64,000 nt of DNA from Pseudoalteromonas ulvae UL12 (lineage in GTDB: Bacteria > Pseudomonadota > Gammaproteobacteria > Enterobacterales > Alteromonadaceae): NCBI RefSeq assembly GCF_014925405.1, contig NZ_AQHJ01000035.1, forward strand, positions 1 to 64,000, written 5' to 3'. The notes under the pieces are model-generated. The model was not told the origin of the DNA. It ran no database searches and saw only the letters and a list, made by a program, of their open reading frames with translations. The first letter of the stretch is position 1, and the number at the start of each line of letters is the position of its first letter. The position numbers were made by a program, and so were the translations under genes. Shown piece by piece: positions 46,865-55,718 of the stretch.

Positions 46865-47143
46865 TTTTCAAATTAGCACCCCTGTCGCGCTGGCGACGGC
46901 AGCCAAAGAGGGGCTAGCGCAGACCCCTCTCTGGACACTCTCAGCGCCACCGACATCACGCTTTATCCTGCGAATAATCAATTGATGTGAACGTCAGCGG
47001 CGAAGATAGGCCATCCATGACCAAGCTTCACCTTGCATTTCATCCATGAAATGCCTGACTCATCAATTACTTATTTTTCGGGCGTGATCACGGGGGAATT
47101 GGTGAGAATTTCGGTTTTTGTGTAGCAGCGACTTTACGTCGCG
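46865..47143. repeat. long direct repeat, copy 1
   Basis: Copy 1 of a 220-280 bp non-coding repeat, with an insertion of about 25 bases near its start. It contains a hairpin GCATTTCATCCATGAAATGC (47034-47053) and ends with GCGACTTTACGTCGC. No gene visible. Confidence 0.8.
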
Positions 47144-47170
47144 ACTTGTTTGAGATGAATTTCAGGTCTG

Positions 47171-47416
47171 TTTTTCAAATTGTCGCGCTGGCGCTGACCC
47201 CTCTCTGGACTCACCCAGCGCCACCGACATCACGCTTTATCCTGCAAATAATCAATTGATGTGAACGCCAACGGCGAAGATAGGCCATCCATGGCCAAGC
47301 TTCACCATGTATTTCATCCATGAAATACATGGCTCATCAATCGTTTATTTTTAGGGCGTGATCACGGGGGGTATTGGTGTGAATTTCGGTTTTTGTGTAG
47401 CAGCGACTTTATGTCG
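47171..47416. repeat. long direct repeat, copy 2
   Basis: Copy 2, very similar to copy 1 along its length. The internal hairpin reads GTATTTCATCCATGAAATAC, with a compensating change in the outer stem pair compared with copy 1. No gene visible. The stretch 46617-47822 contains only repeats. Confidence 0.8.
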
Positions 47417-47743
47417 CAATATGGTTTGTTTGTGATTTGTACAATCAATGATTTCTAAACAGAAGTTATTTAATCCATCACTAATTTTGATAGCGACTTT
47501 GTATTGATTTTCAATGAAAATTATTTAAAATCAATGAGATATTTATGGCTTTCATGTATTTATAGGTATTTCGTTCAATGAACTACGAAGGTGCAGCAAT
47601 AATAAGCAGTTGCTTTGAAGTGTTAGGATGTCATGAGTTTACAACTGTCAGACTGAGCCTTATTTAGGGTTGCTTAGCCAAGTTAATCGCGATATCAAAT
47701 CGCAGCTGTAAGCCAGTTACAAAAGATAAATTGCATGTTGCTA

Positions 47744-47801
47744 GGATTGCATTTCATAGAGTTATTAGTAATACATCTAATAACTCTATGAAATGCAATC
47801 C
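47744..47801. repeat. long perfect inverted repeat
   Basis: Arms of 25 bases (47744-47768 and 47777-47801) pair without a mismatch around an 8-base loop. It lies just beyond the 3' end of the leftward gene at 47823. No strong T-run follows directly. It may be a terminator, or a small mobile palindrome. Confidence 0.8.
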
Positions 47802-47822
47802 CTTATTTAAAAAACTTAACCG

Positions 47823-48611
47823 TTAAAAGCTTCTTATAGGGCAGGCATAATGGAGCTCACTAAGTGTTGTTTGCGCAGTCAAAAAAGTACCCCGCAAATT
47901 TATTTGTGCATATGCAGCATCTATGACGGTGTCCCTGAGAGCTGATGAGCTCCATAGGTTAGATTCTCTACTAAAGCATCCGCCAACATTGCTATTTTTG
48001 AGTTCCAACAATTCATCAAGTGATGGGAGGTACCAATCGCTGTAACCACCAAATTGGTATAAGTTGGCAGCGGCTGCAATATTATTCGAGCCACATAACT
48101 CGATGATTTGAAGTGTGTTGTTTTTTCCTTCGCCAATTGAGCTGAGGGTGTTGTTTTTTGCATTACTGCAGCCCCAAGCTGATGGCCCTAGAATATATTG
48201 TGAAGCCTCCAATCCCCTAGTGCCGTTATTAGTTACATAGAATACCACTCCACCGGCAGGACCTTTATCGCCAACTTGGTACGAGGTAACTGGGGAGTCG
48301 ATCCTAATATAGGCTGCGTCGTGACAACCGTTACCTTGATAATTATAAATCGAAACAGACTGTCCCATTTCGATGGCGAGCAAGGCCGTCGAAAAGGCAC
48401 GGTTAAATGTTCCAATATCACCAGCCGCCGTTGTCTTAAAGGTTATGGTTGAATCGGCGCATACTCCTTCTCCTCCGTTAACTCCGACAGTAAAACTATC
48501 GCTGTTCCAATTCGTATTAGCTAATTCAGTAATGACCGCATTTTTGACGATATACCCTGCCTGACAAATGGTTGGTATAGCAGAAATCATGATAGCAAGT
48601 AAGTATTTCAT
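47823..48611 (-). CDS. secreted protein with DUF5992-like and DUF1566-like parts
   Basis: A 262-residue protein with a signal peptide (about 1-18). The N-terminal part (about 19-110) is related to the whole of the gene at 48625, a family like DUF5992. The C-terminal part (about 115-262) has the Lcl/DUF1566 features GGVVFYVTNNG, YSDWYLPSLDELLEL and LWSSSALRD. Six or more cysteines suggest disulfides. AAGGAG 6 bases upstream supports the start. It follows its paralogue by 13 bases in an operon. Function unknown; DUF1566 is often linked to surface or fimbrial proteins. Confidence 0.75.
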   Translation of the reverse strand: MKYLLAIMISAIPTICQAGYIVKNAVITELANTNWNSDSFTVGVNGGEGVCADSTITFKTTAAGDIGTFNRAFSTALLAIEMGQSVSIYNYQGNGCHDAAYIRIDSPVTSYQVGDKGPAGGVVFYVTNNGTRGLEASQYILGPSAWGCSNAKNNTLSSIGEGKNNTLQIIELCGSNNIAAAANLYQFGGYSDWYLPSLDELLELKNSNVGGCFSRESNLWSSSALRDTVIDAAYAQINLRGTFLTAQTTLSELHYACPIRSF

Positions 48612-48624
48612 TTCTTTCTCCTTA

Positions 48625-48969
48625 CTAATTAGCTGTTTGGCTATAGCTCATTTTTATATAAGCTGCATTTTCACAGATGTCGGAAGTATTGTAACTGTAA
48701 ACGTCTACCGTGGCGTTGAGTTTGATAGCTAGCAAAGCTGTTTGATAAGCGCGATCGTGAACACCGGCATTAAAGGCAAAATCCACTGGGAAACTAATGG
48801 TTTGGTTTGAACAGAAACCACTGCCGCCTGCAATCCAAATAGTAAAAGTATCTAAATTACTTTTTGCGTTAGCGATTGAAATGATTTTTGCGTCCTTAAT
48901 TGCCCATTCTCCGCTCATTACAGGAGAAGAGAGTAAAAGAGCTGATAGGGTTAGAATGTGAATTTTCAT
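48625..48969 (-). CDS. small DUF5992-like secreted protein
   Basis: A 114-residue protein with a signal peptide (about 1-19). It aligns with the N-terminal part of the next gene (GGSGFCSNQTISFP, then RAYQTALLAIKL, then CENAAYIKM). It has two cysteines. AAAGGA lies before the ATG. It is likely a duplicate of the fused domain downstream. Function unknown. Confidence 0.7.
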   Translation of the reverse strand: MKIHILTLSALLLSSPVMSGEWAIKDAKIISIANAKSNLDTFTIWIAGGSGFCSNQTISFPVDFAFNAGVHDRAYQTALLAIKLNATVDVYSYNTSDICENAAYIKMSYSQTAN

Positions 48970-49108
48970 TAGGTATATCCTTTATGGTTGTAGATCCATG
49001 ATTTAAAATCAACATAACATTAGGCGCTAAATACGATTATGCAAGCGGCGGGGGAGTCAGGGCGAGAGCGTGAACATTCTGTTAACGTAGAGAAATACAT
49101 GACACACA

Positions 49109-49157
49109 TCAATATCTCATTGAAAAGCCGATAAATTGAATTTAATAGTTAACCTAT
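49109..49157 (+). repeat. 49-bp direct repeat, left copy
   Basis: Matches 49726-49774 at 47 of 49 positions. The pair flanks the DUF1428 gene. Begins TCAATATCTCATTGAAAAGC. Confidence 0.9.
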
Positions 49158-49327
49158 TAAAAAATCTTTCATGGAAAAACCACTATAATGGGCAATGCCA
49201 TTCACTTAAGTTGAGCGGCATAACGTTGGTAAAATATAACAAGCGCCAGTAGGCTCCTCCGGTGAATTAGGCATTTGTGGGTTGAAGGTTGAGGTTCGCC
49301 GTAATCTAAAAAATGGAGATTAAATCT

Positions 49328-49684
49328 ATGTCTTATGTTGATGGTTACGTAGTTGCTGTTCCGAGGAAGAGTAAGTCTGATTATATTCGGCTTGCTGAAG
49401 AAGCTGCTGCTGTGTTCAAAGATCATGGTGCACTATCAGTTGTTGAAAATTGGGCTGATGATGTGCCTGATGGTAAATTAACCTCATTGCCCATGGCTGT
49501 TAAATGTGAAGAAGGAGAGGACGTGGTTTTTTCATGGATTGTCTGGCCATCACGAGAAGCGCGTGATGCAGGCAATAAGGCCGCGATGGAAGATGACCGA
49601 TTTAAGGATTGGGAGCCTAATAAAATGCCATTTGATGGTAAGAGAATGATATTTGGCGGTTTTACAACCATTGTGAATGTTTAG
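49328..49684 (+). CDS. DUF1428 protein
   Basis: A 118-residue protein of the DUF1428 family (MSYVDGYVVAVPRKSKSDYI..., VVFSWIVWPSREARDAGN, FGGFTTIV), a dimeric ferredoxin-like fold of unknown function. GGAG at 49315-49318 fits the ATG at 49328. It stands alone, between two 49-bp direct repeats, in a region of accessory genes. Confidence 0.85.
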   Translation: MSYVDGYVVAVPRKSKSDYIRLAEEAAAVFKDHGALSVVENWADDVPDGKLTSLPMAVKCEEGEDVVFSWIVWPSREARDAGNKAAMEDDRFKDWEPNKMPFDGKRMIFGGFTTIVNV

Positions 49685-49725
49685 CTTTTCAACTAACCAC
49701 ATCACACATAAGAGCCAAACTCTCG

Positions 49726-49774
49726 TCAATATCTCATCGAAAAGCCGATAAATTGAATTTAATGGTTAACCTAT
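49726..49774 (+). repeat. 49-bp direct repeat, right copy
   Basis: Right copy of the repeat at 49109-49157, 617 bases apart. A partial copy (about 20 bases) is at 53917-53936. Confidence 0.9.
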
Positions 49775-49796
49775 GATTCCGTGTTTTTGGTGGCTC

Positions 49797-49821
49797 AGCT
49801 GGCGTAGCCCAGCTCTTTTTT
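49797..49821 (+). terminator. terminator of the DUF1428 gene
   Basis: AGCTGG (49797-49802) pairs with CCAGCT (49809-49814), then six Ts. It lies just beyond the right direct repeat. Confidence 0.65.
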
Positions 49822-50137
49822 CCCATTTAAGTAAACACTGCATCAGTCTATGTGTTCGAAGTACTTTGTTAGCGTGTTTTGATAAGTACTTAGGTCAAAA
49901 CTTTGAACATGTGCGCGGGTGGTTAGTTGAGTGATTTATACGTTACTTTTCTTACGAGTGAAGTGTTTTGCAATTGATATGGCTGTGTATGCTGTGAAAA
50001 GGTTTACGTATTGAATTAGGTTGCGAACTTTGCTTATCTATACTGAGTGTACTTGCTTCATTGCCTAATCGGCCAATAATAACGGCCACTAAAAAAGTGA
50101 GAATTATTGGCGACAGAAGCGTTGAGGTCGGGGTCAT
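49822..50137. other. intergenic, no gene seen
   Basis: About 315 bases between the DUF1428 terminator and the M24 peptidase. A 61-codon minus-strand frame starting directly at the M24 stop codon has a hydrophobic start but no ribosome site, so I do not call it. Confidence 0.4.
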
Positions 50138-51490
50138 TTATCGGATCAGATGCCATGTGGTTTGTCGGCCTGCTAAGTAGCGCACGTTTTTCCCATCGAA
50201 CAGAGCGTCTTGTTCTAGTTTGATTTGCACCCATTGATTATCCCATTCGGGTACTTGTCTTTTTATATTGCCTTCAATAGCATACACCGTATTTGGATTG
50301 AGTATCCAATCGCCTTGAATGGGCGTGGGGGATTGGTTGTCCCACATACCAATTGTTGGGCCTGGAGCGTGGCCAACAAAACCAAGCGGGTGTGTATAGG
50401 TGCTACTGATGATGTTTTCAGCTTCACTTTGTTTGATGGTGTTGGCCAATATTTGATTACCGGTTAAACCTGTTTTGAAGTTATTGGTTAATATATCCTG
50501 CCAGCGATTGCCCAATTTCAATGCCTGTTTAAGGCCTTGCGGGACATCTGTTTCTTGGTGTTTTAATACATAAGCCATTTCTTGAGTATCAGTACACAGG
50601 TTTAAATAACAAATCCCGACGTCAGTATGAAGGACGTCACCAGGCAAAATAACTTGATTGGCCTGACCTAAAACAGCCGCGTCTTTGTCGGCTTTATCGC
50701 CTTGGCGCTGAACGTTTACATAAGGTTGAAACCATGGGCGCAGTTGCAGGGCTTCAAAACGTTCACGTAAATACCACGCAACGTCATCGGTAGTAGTCAC
50801 TTTGGGTGTAATGACTTTATTTGAAAATGCTTCGGCTATTACACCGCGGGCAAGCGAGACTGCGGTGGGGTAAACTTGCAGTTCTTTTTCGCTGCGCGTT
50901 TCGAGCCAGCGGATCACTAAATCTTCTGCGCTGACTAAACGCTGTTGGTATTTGTTTGGTAACGATTTTACTAGTTGGTTATGCAGCCCGACACTTAAAC
51001 CGTCAGCGAGCGCCCAATCTGCGCTCATGTTAATACCAATGCGTTTTGGGTCGCGCTCTGCGATGACTTCAGCTAAACGGTGCCATTGTTGCTCTGAGCT
51101 ACCGCCTTGCCAGACTGTGGGATATAAATCGCCAATCGGGTAGCGGCTCACATTAAATCTATCTACCCGCCCATCAGGTTGCTTAGAAAAAACCAGTATT
51201 GAGGTGCGTCTTGCTGCAAAAGTGGGTTGAGGGACCAAGGTATAAAATAGTCTGTCTTCACCATACTCACGGTTAATAACCAGCCACATATCGAGTTCGG
51301 CTTCTTGCATGAGAGTTGGTAATAAGTTGTCGAGTCGGTCTTTGACCATGTCGTTAATTAGAGGGATTCGTTCTTTAAAAGATAAAACATCGGGCAGGGT
51401 TGTAATTTTAAGCCCTTGAGATGCATCTTGTGCGGCTAAGGGTAAACTTAAGCCACAAATTGCGACGAATAAAGCCAGTTTTTTAGACAT
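50138..51490 (-). CDS. exported M24-family (Xaa-Pro aminopeptidase-like) protein
   Basis: A 450-residue protein with a signal peptide (about 1-20, ending AAA/AQD). The C-terminal half has the pita-bread M24 fold with metal-ligand segments HTDVGICY and THPLGFVGH; the last Glu lies in TVYAIEGNI. The N-terminal half is a creatinase-like domain. The start ATG at 51490 is preferred; the frame opens at a GTG at 51499. Peptide specificity unknown. Confidence 0.82.
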   Translation of the reverse strand: MSKKLALFVAICGLSLPLAAQDASQGLKITTLPDVLSFKERIPLINDMVKDRLDNLLPTLMQEAELDMWLVINREYGEDRLFYTLVPQPTFAARRTSILVFSKQPDGRVDRFNVSRYPIGDLYPTVWQGGSSEQQWHRLAEVIAERDPKRIGINMSADWALADGLSVGLHNQLVKSLPNKYQQRLVSAEDLVIRWLETRSEKELQVYPTAVSLARGVIAEAFSNKVITPKVTTTDDVAWYLRERFEALQLRPWFQPYVNVQRQGDKADKDAAVLGQANQVILPGDVLHTDVGICYLNLCTDTQEMAYVLKHQETDVPQGLKQALKLGNRWQDILTNNFKTGLTGNQILANTIKQSEAENIISSTYTHPLGFVGHAPGPTIGMWDNQSPTPIQGDWILNPNTVYAIEGNIKRQVPEWDNQWVQIKLEQDALFDGKNVRYLAGRQTTWHLIR

Positions 51491-51587
51491 AGTGATCACT
51501 TTTTAAATGCTTGAAATCTATTTTAAAAAAAATTTAACAATAATGAACATTGTTTACAATTGTTACTTTTGTGGTTGATAATGGAAC

Positions 51588-51632
51588 TGCATTGAGTGCA
51601 TTGAGTGCATTGAGTGCATTGAGTGCATTGAG
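51588..51632 (+). repeat. tandem repeat, five copies of a 9-bp unit
   Basis: TGCATTGAG occurs five times in a row, ending with a partial copy to 51638. It lies in the 5' region of the lipoprotein gene starting at 51667. The repeat reads HSMHSM on the other strand, which makes a false ORF. Confidence 0.95.
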
Positions 51633-51666
51633 TGCATTTTATTTTTAAGATTTATAAGGAAATGAT

Positions 51667-52113
51667 ATGAAAAACTTATTAACAGTGACTTTGATTTCAG
51701 TTTCACTTTTGGGTTGTGCATCAACAACAATGTCATCAAAAGAGCGAAATACTTCATATGCGCAATATGTGAAGGGTGAGAATTTATCTAGTAAAGATAA
51801 AATTACTAGTTTTAAATATGATGGCTGGAAGTCGCTCTCTGACAATTATTTAATTATTACTACTATTCAAAAAGATGATTACCTTATTGAAACTAAAGGA
51901 AAGTGTGTAAATTTAAATGATTCAATAAGCATCAAACTAAACCGTTCTTCTAATTCTTCTTTAGATAAGTTTGGCGATACGATAACGCCTATTAGTTCTT
52001 CAACTGAAGATTACATCACCACAAATTGTCATATTAAATCTATTTACCCAATTTCGGATAAGCAGGTTGATTATCTAGTTAATATTGGTCAATCAGTTCA
52101 AAAACAAAGTTAA
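51667..52113 (+). CDS. DUF6491-like lipoprotein
   Basis: A 148-residue lipoprotein. The lipobox is LLGC with the acylated Cys at residue 17. The rest has two cysteines (KGKCVNL, TNCHIKS) and fits the DUF6491 pattern. AAGGAA lies just before the start. Outer-membrane location likely; function unknown. Confidence 0.75.
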   Translation: MKNLLTVTLISVSLLGCASTTMSSKERNTSYAQYVKGENLSSKDKITSFKYDGWKSLSDNYLIITTIQKDDYLIETKGKCVNLNDSISIKLNRSSNSSLDKFGDTITPISSSTEDYITTNCHIKSIYPISDKQVDYLVNIGQSVQKQS

Positions 52114-52752
52114 GTATATTCTTTTCAATGGGCAGCGTTTGCCCATTATTTGCATGATAAATTCAGATATTGCTTACTCTATCGTTTGAATTTTCGATCG
52201 ATTGTGGTTGATTGATGCTCTTCTGAGTGATAGTGCAAGTGAGCGTTTAAACTTAATGTTCATCAATTATCAAGGTATGTTTGAGACGGCATTCTCCAGC
52301 ACTTTTAGTTGTATTAGTCTTTTTTGTTTGGCTTATGTCTATTAGAAAAATCCAGTCTTTTTCAATAAAAGTCTTTAAATTATAAAATTTTTTGAAAATT
52401 TTTTGGGTCAAATCTTGACTTCAGACATTACGAATTATCAATATCAGTGAGAGCGGGTTTGATGGTATCAAAGCCGCAGCATTTACTACTCTCAAGCAGC
52501 TGTCATTCAATACATTACGGTCTTTTATATTGATTTGTATTAATTTAAATGCTTTAAAATCAATTGTTTATATTTGTTTGTGAGATATCTACTATGTATT
52601 ACCCTCATTTTATGTTGTGCCCAGAGAGTTGCTGTAAGCAAAATGTGCTTAAGATACATCTTTCCATCTTTTGATTACATCAAGTTACAGTTGTTGACTT
52701 ATTGTTTTGCTACTCTGAGGTTTAATAACAAAAATAAAAATCAGGGTTGATT
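52114..52752. other. long intergenic region, no gene seen
   Basis: About 640 bases of AT-rich sequence with no frame that I can support and no clear repeat. Confidence 0.4.
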
Positions 52753-53841
52753 ATGTATAAAAGCCGTTGCTTACTTATTTCGCTTACTTTTGTCTGTCTA
52801 TCACTTATCGGTTGTGGCTCAGGTTCTAACGATCAGGATGATTTTGTACCCGAAAAACCATTTATCCCTATCTTTACTGAGCTTGGTTTAGCGGGCCATA
52901 AAATAGAAAAAATGTTGAAAGTGAATGATCAGCTTATAGCTTTGACTGACCAAGGAATTCATCGTTTTGGCGCTCAATGGCAGGCGTTGACTGATACCCG
53001 TTACCATGTTTTAGACATGGCTATCGTTAGTGATACTCACTGGATAGCAAGTGTTGAAAAAAATAGTCATGCATTTTTTATTGAGAGTCTGGATGCGGGG
53101 ACTACTTGGCAATTGCTCGATGACAATTTTGGCGGTGATGATTCGCACGGCGACACAGATTTGCTTGAGGTCGCAAGAACCCTAGTGTATGACTCTGAAA
53201 ACCAAAAGTTGTATGCAACAGGAAGGAACGTACTGGCGAGTTCGTCTGACTTTGCTCGTTCTTGGACTGTTGAAGAAGGTGCTTGGGGGGCAATGGCAAG
53301 TGGCTTAGGTGCACTGTTAGTACATCAACAAAAACCAGATGTATGGTATGGCGGGCAAAATGCCATTGAAAACCCTGTTTTAGATCAATTTAATACTGAT
53401 TCCTTTGCGCTTACGATGCATGGGCAGGCTATTACTGAACACTTACCTAGCCCAAGTGTGATCTATCAAATTCTAGTGGACCCTAAAAATAGTGAACGGA
53501 TTATTGCTAGCGGTGAGGGAGGGATTGTTCACAGCAATGATTATGGTGAAACTTGGTTGCCTTTACTCACAAATCAAAATTATCGCTTTCATTATTCACC
53601 CGTATTTGATCCAAATAATCCTAATACGCTTTATACCGCGGGTTGGAATAAAGGTGATGATTTTCAACCCCTCATTTTAGAGGTCAGTCAGGATAACGGT
53701 CAAAGCTGGCAAGCTTACCCTGATGAAAAGGATCGATTCGAAGGAGGTGTTAGAACTATGTTAGCTGTTGATGAATCTGGTAAAACAGTGCTTTACATTG
53801 GCTTATATCGAAATGGTGTCGTAAAAGTGAGCGTTGAATAG
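52753..53841 (+). CDS. lipoprotein with Asp-box (BNR-like) repeats
   Basis: A 362-residue lipoprotein; the lipobox is SLIGCGSG (Cys near 21). At least four Asp-box-like motifs mark a beta-propeller: DAGTTWQLL, FARSWTVEEG, DYGETWLPL and DNGQSWQAY. Such propellers occur in sialidases and in the VPS10 family, but the catalytic residues of a sialidase are not evident, so it is more likely a binding or scaffold protein. ATG 52753 is preferred over TTG 52747; AGGG lies 6 bases before. Confidence 0.75.
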   Translation: MYKSRCLLISLTFVCLSLIGCGSGSNDQDDFVPEKPFIPIFTELGLAGHKIEKMLKVNDQLIALTDQGIHRFGAQWQALTDTRYHVLDMAIVSDTHWIASVEKNSHAFFIESLDAGTTWQLLDDNFGGDDSHGDTDLLEVARTLVYDSENQKLYATGRNVLASSSDFARSWTVEEGAWGAMASGLGALLVHQQKPDVWYGGQNAIENPVLDQFNTDSFALTMHGQAITEHLPSPSVIYQILVDPKNSERIIASGEGGIVHSNDYGETWLPLLTNQNYRFHYSPVFDPNNPNTLYTAGWNKGDDFQPLILEVSQDNGQSWQAYPDEKDRFEGGVRTMLAVDESGKTVLYIGLYRNGVVKVSVE

Positions 53842-53916
53842 CTGCAAGTGGCTAGATTTATTTAAGTTGTTTTACTTTTGGCAAAGCTGCAAAAAACCAT
53901 GCAGAAACACCAGACA

Positions 53917-53936
53917 TCAATATCTCATTGAAAAAC
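53917..53936 (+). repeat. partial copy of the 49-bp direct repeat
   Basis: TCAATATCTCATTGAAAAAC matches the start of the repeats at 49109 and 49726. It lies between the propeller lipoprotein and the S41-like gene. Confidence 0.6.
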
Positions 53937-54088
53937 CACATTTGCCATATTTGCCACATGCGTTTAGTTTTTAGCGGTAATATCTCCTTACAAATCAGGG
54001 CTCTTTTATTCACTGACAGTCAGTATGTTTCGTGTTCTACTTTTTAAATGATTAATCGGAACAATGAACACATACAGGAGTGTAATGA

Positions 54089-55390
54089 ATGGCTGTAAAG
54101 TGTAGCAAAGGATTGATTTTTGGGGCGCTGCTCTGTGCAACGACGGTGTCTTACGCTGAAAGCTCGGCCGTGTCGCCTGTTATCAGCGAAGAGCAGCAGC
54201 TTGTGGTTATTCACACTTTAACGCAGCACATAGAGCAGCGCAGTATTGTTCCAGAGGCTAGCAAACGGGTGGCTGAGCAATTAATTAAACACTATGACGG
54301 TTATAAATACTTAGGGTTTGATCAGCCTAGTGATTTTGCTGCGAAGTTAAGCGACGATATACAGGCTTTGTTAAAGGACTCGTCGTTTGTGGTGCATACG
54401 AACAATAACACGCGCGAGATTTTAGCCAGTGCTACGCAGCCCGCTAGCAATAAAATTAACCGCGTAAATGATGAAATTGCACTGATTGAACTCGATTTAC
54501 ACAGCACGCATGCTCAAATTGATACCTTATTTAGCCAAGTGAAAGACGCTGATGTATTAGTGTTTGATTTACGAAATAGCTATTCGCCCGCAGTAATCAC
54601 TTCTGACTCGCTTCAGTATGTTGCCAGTTATTTATTCAATCAGCCTACGACACTTTATCAGCTTGAACAGCCCGCTAAACAGCAAACAAAACAAGTACGC
54701 ACGTTAGATAAAGTCGCAGGTGAAAAGCGTGGCGAGGTGCCAGTTTATGTGCTGACAAGCGCACAAACGGGTATTGTCGCAGAGCGATTTTCATTGCTAT
54801 TACAGCATTTACAACGGGCATATATTGTTGGTGAGCCTACCGCGGGGCGGGTCAATATCACAGAAAACATCGCACTGGATTCATCGTTAATGCTTACTTT
54901 ACCAACAGCGATATTCACTGCAGGCAAACGTAGCGAGCCACAGCACAGTGATGCAGTACCAAGCCCAATGCCTTTACAACCAGATTTACTAGTGACCTCG
55001 TTTTTAGCGTTTACTGAAACCCAGCCATTAGCTGAGCAATCGGCTGTCGAATACCGTGTGTTGCAAGGGCGCGGCACACCACAAGAAACTTTCTCACAAA
55101 ATAAAGGTGTTATTAGTTATTCAGATTGGCGTTTTTACGGCAATGATTGTGCGCTCGAATACCGCATGTCTGAGCCTATGTATAATGCCAACACTGAGCG
55201 TTACCAGTTTGCTTATCAGCTCAGATATTACGGCCACGGCAGCGCTAAAATGCGTTATTCATTGGGAAATGGTATTGAACAAATGACCCAACAAGCTAAT
55301 TTTTCCGACAAAAGCGATCTTAAAAGTGCTATTAGTCGGGGTTTTAAATCGTTTGAGCCGATTAAGATGACGCAATGTAGCGTGCTTTAA
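54089..55390 (+). CDS. S41-like exported protein, probably inactive
   Basis: A 433-residue protein with a signal peptide (about 1-22). The central part (about 115-315) follows the C-terminal-processing peptidase S41 core: LIELDLHS, DADVLVFDLRNS, YVLTSAQTGIVAERFSLLLQHLQRAYIVGEPTAGR. In active enzymes the motif T-x-S-A-x-E holds the serine nucleophile; here it reads T-G-I-V-A-E, so the serine is missing. The last 100 residues are an additional domain. AGGAG lies 8 bases upstream. It may be a pseudoenzyme or use another residue. Confidence 0.75.
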   Translation: MAVKCSKGLIFGALLCATTVSYAESSAVSPVISEEQQLVVIHTLTQHIEQRSIVPEASKRVAEQLIKHYDGYKYLGFDQPSDFAAKLSDDIQALLKDSSFVVHTNNNTREILASATQPASNKINRVNDEIALIELDLHSTHAQIDTLFSQVKDADVLVFDLRNSYSPAVITSDSLQYVASYLFNQPTTLYQLEQPAKQQTKQVRTLDKVAGEKRGEVPVYVLTSAQTGIVAERFSLLLQHLQRAYIVGEPTAGRVNITENIALDSSLMLTLPTAIFTAGKRSEPQHSDAVPSPMPLQPDLLVTSFLAFTETQPLAEQSAVEYRVLQGRGTPQETFSQNKGVISYSDWRFYGNDCALEYRMSEPMYNANTERYQFAYQLRYYGHGSAKMRYSLGNGIEQMTQQANFSDKSDLKSAISRGFKSFEPIKMTQCSVL

Positions 55391-55687
55391 AAACGGGGAT
55401 GGGTCGGTTGAGATCGGATTTTTCTAAAAGAAGTATGCTTAGAGTGTAACTTGCTCTGGTGGGGGAAATTTGTTTAAATGCCCTTACTTCCTTTTTTGAG
55501 ATTGACGCCGCCATGAACAACTAACTCCTGTTATCCAATGCTTATTTTATTTTTGGACCAACAGGGGGAGTGGGCGCAGCTCAATGCCAGTGTATTACTT
55601 TTGTTACGATTTAGCTTTATCGCTGTTTAAGTAGGGTTAAATTATCATATTCGCTTCGTACTGGCGCCAATTTTAGCTCGGTCACGA

Positions 55688-55711
55688 CTCCTGTGTATTA
55701 ACTTACAGGAG
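55688..55711 (+). promoter_or_regulatory. hairpin enclosing the ABC-F ribosome site
   Basis: CTCCTGT (55688-55694) pairs with ACAGGAG (55705-55711), the Shine-Dalgarno of the ABC-F gene that starts at 55719. It could mask translation. No T-run follows. Confidence 0.5.
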
Positions 55712-55718
55712 GCAGTTT

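Noticed and set aside
49225..49300. attC-like opening TAACAAGCGCC before DUF1428
   Set aside because: It resembles the start of integron attC sites, but no matching closing arm is visible and no integrase is in the window.
49952..50137. 61-codon frame right after the M24 gene
   Set aside because: The hydrophobic start is suggestive, but there is no ribosome site and the second half is low-complexity; not enough to call.
51563..51757. minus-strand frame with HSM repeats
   Set aside because: It is a translation of the 9-bp tandem repeat, opposite the lipoprotein gene.
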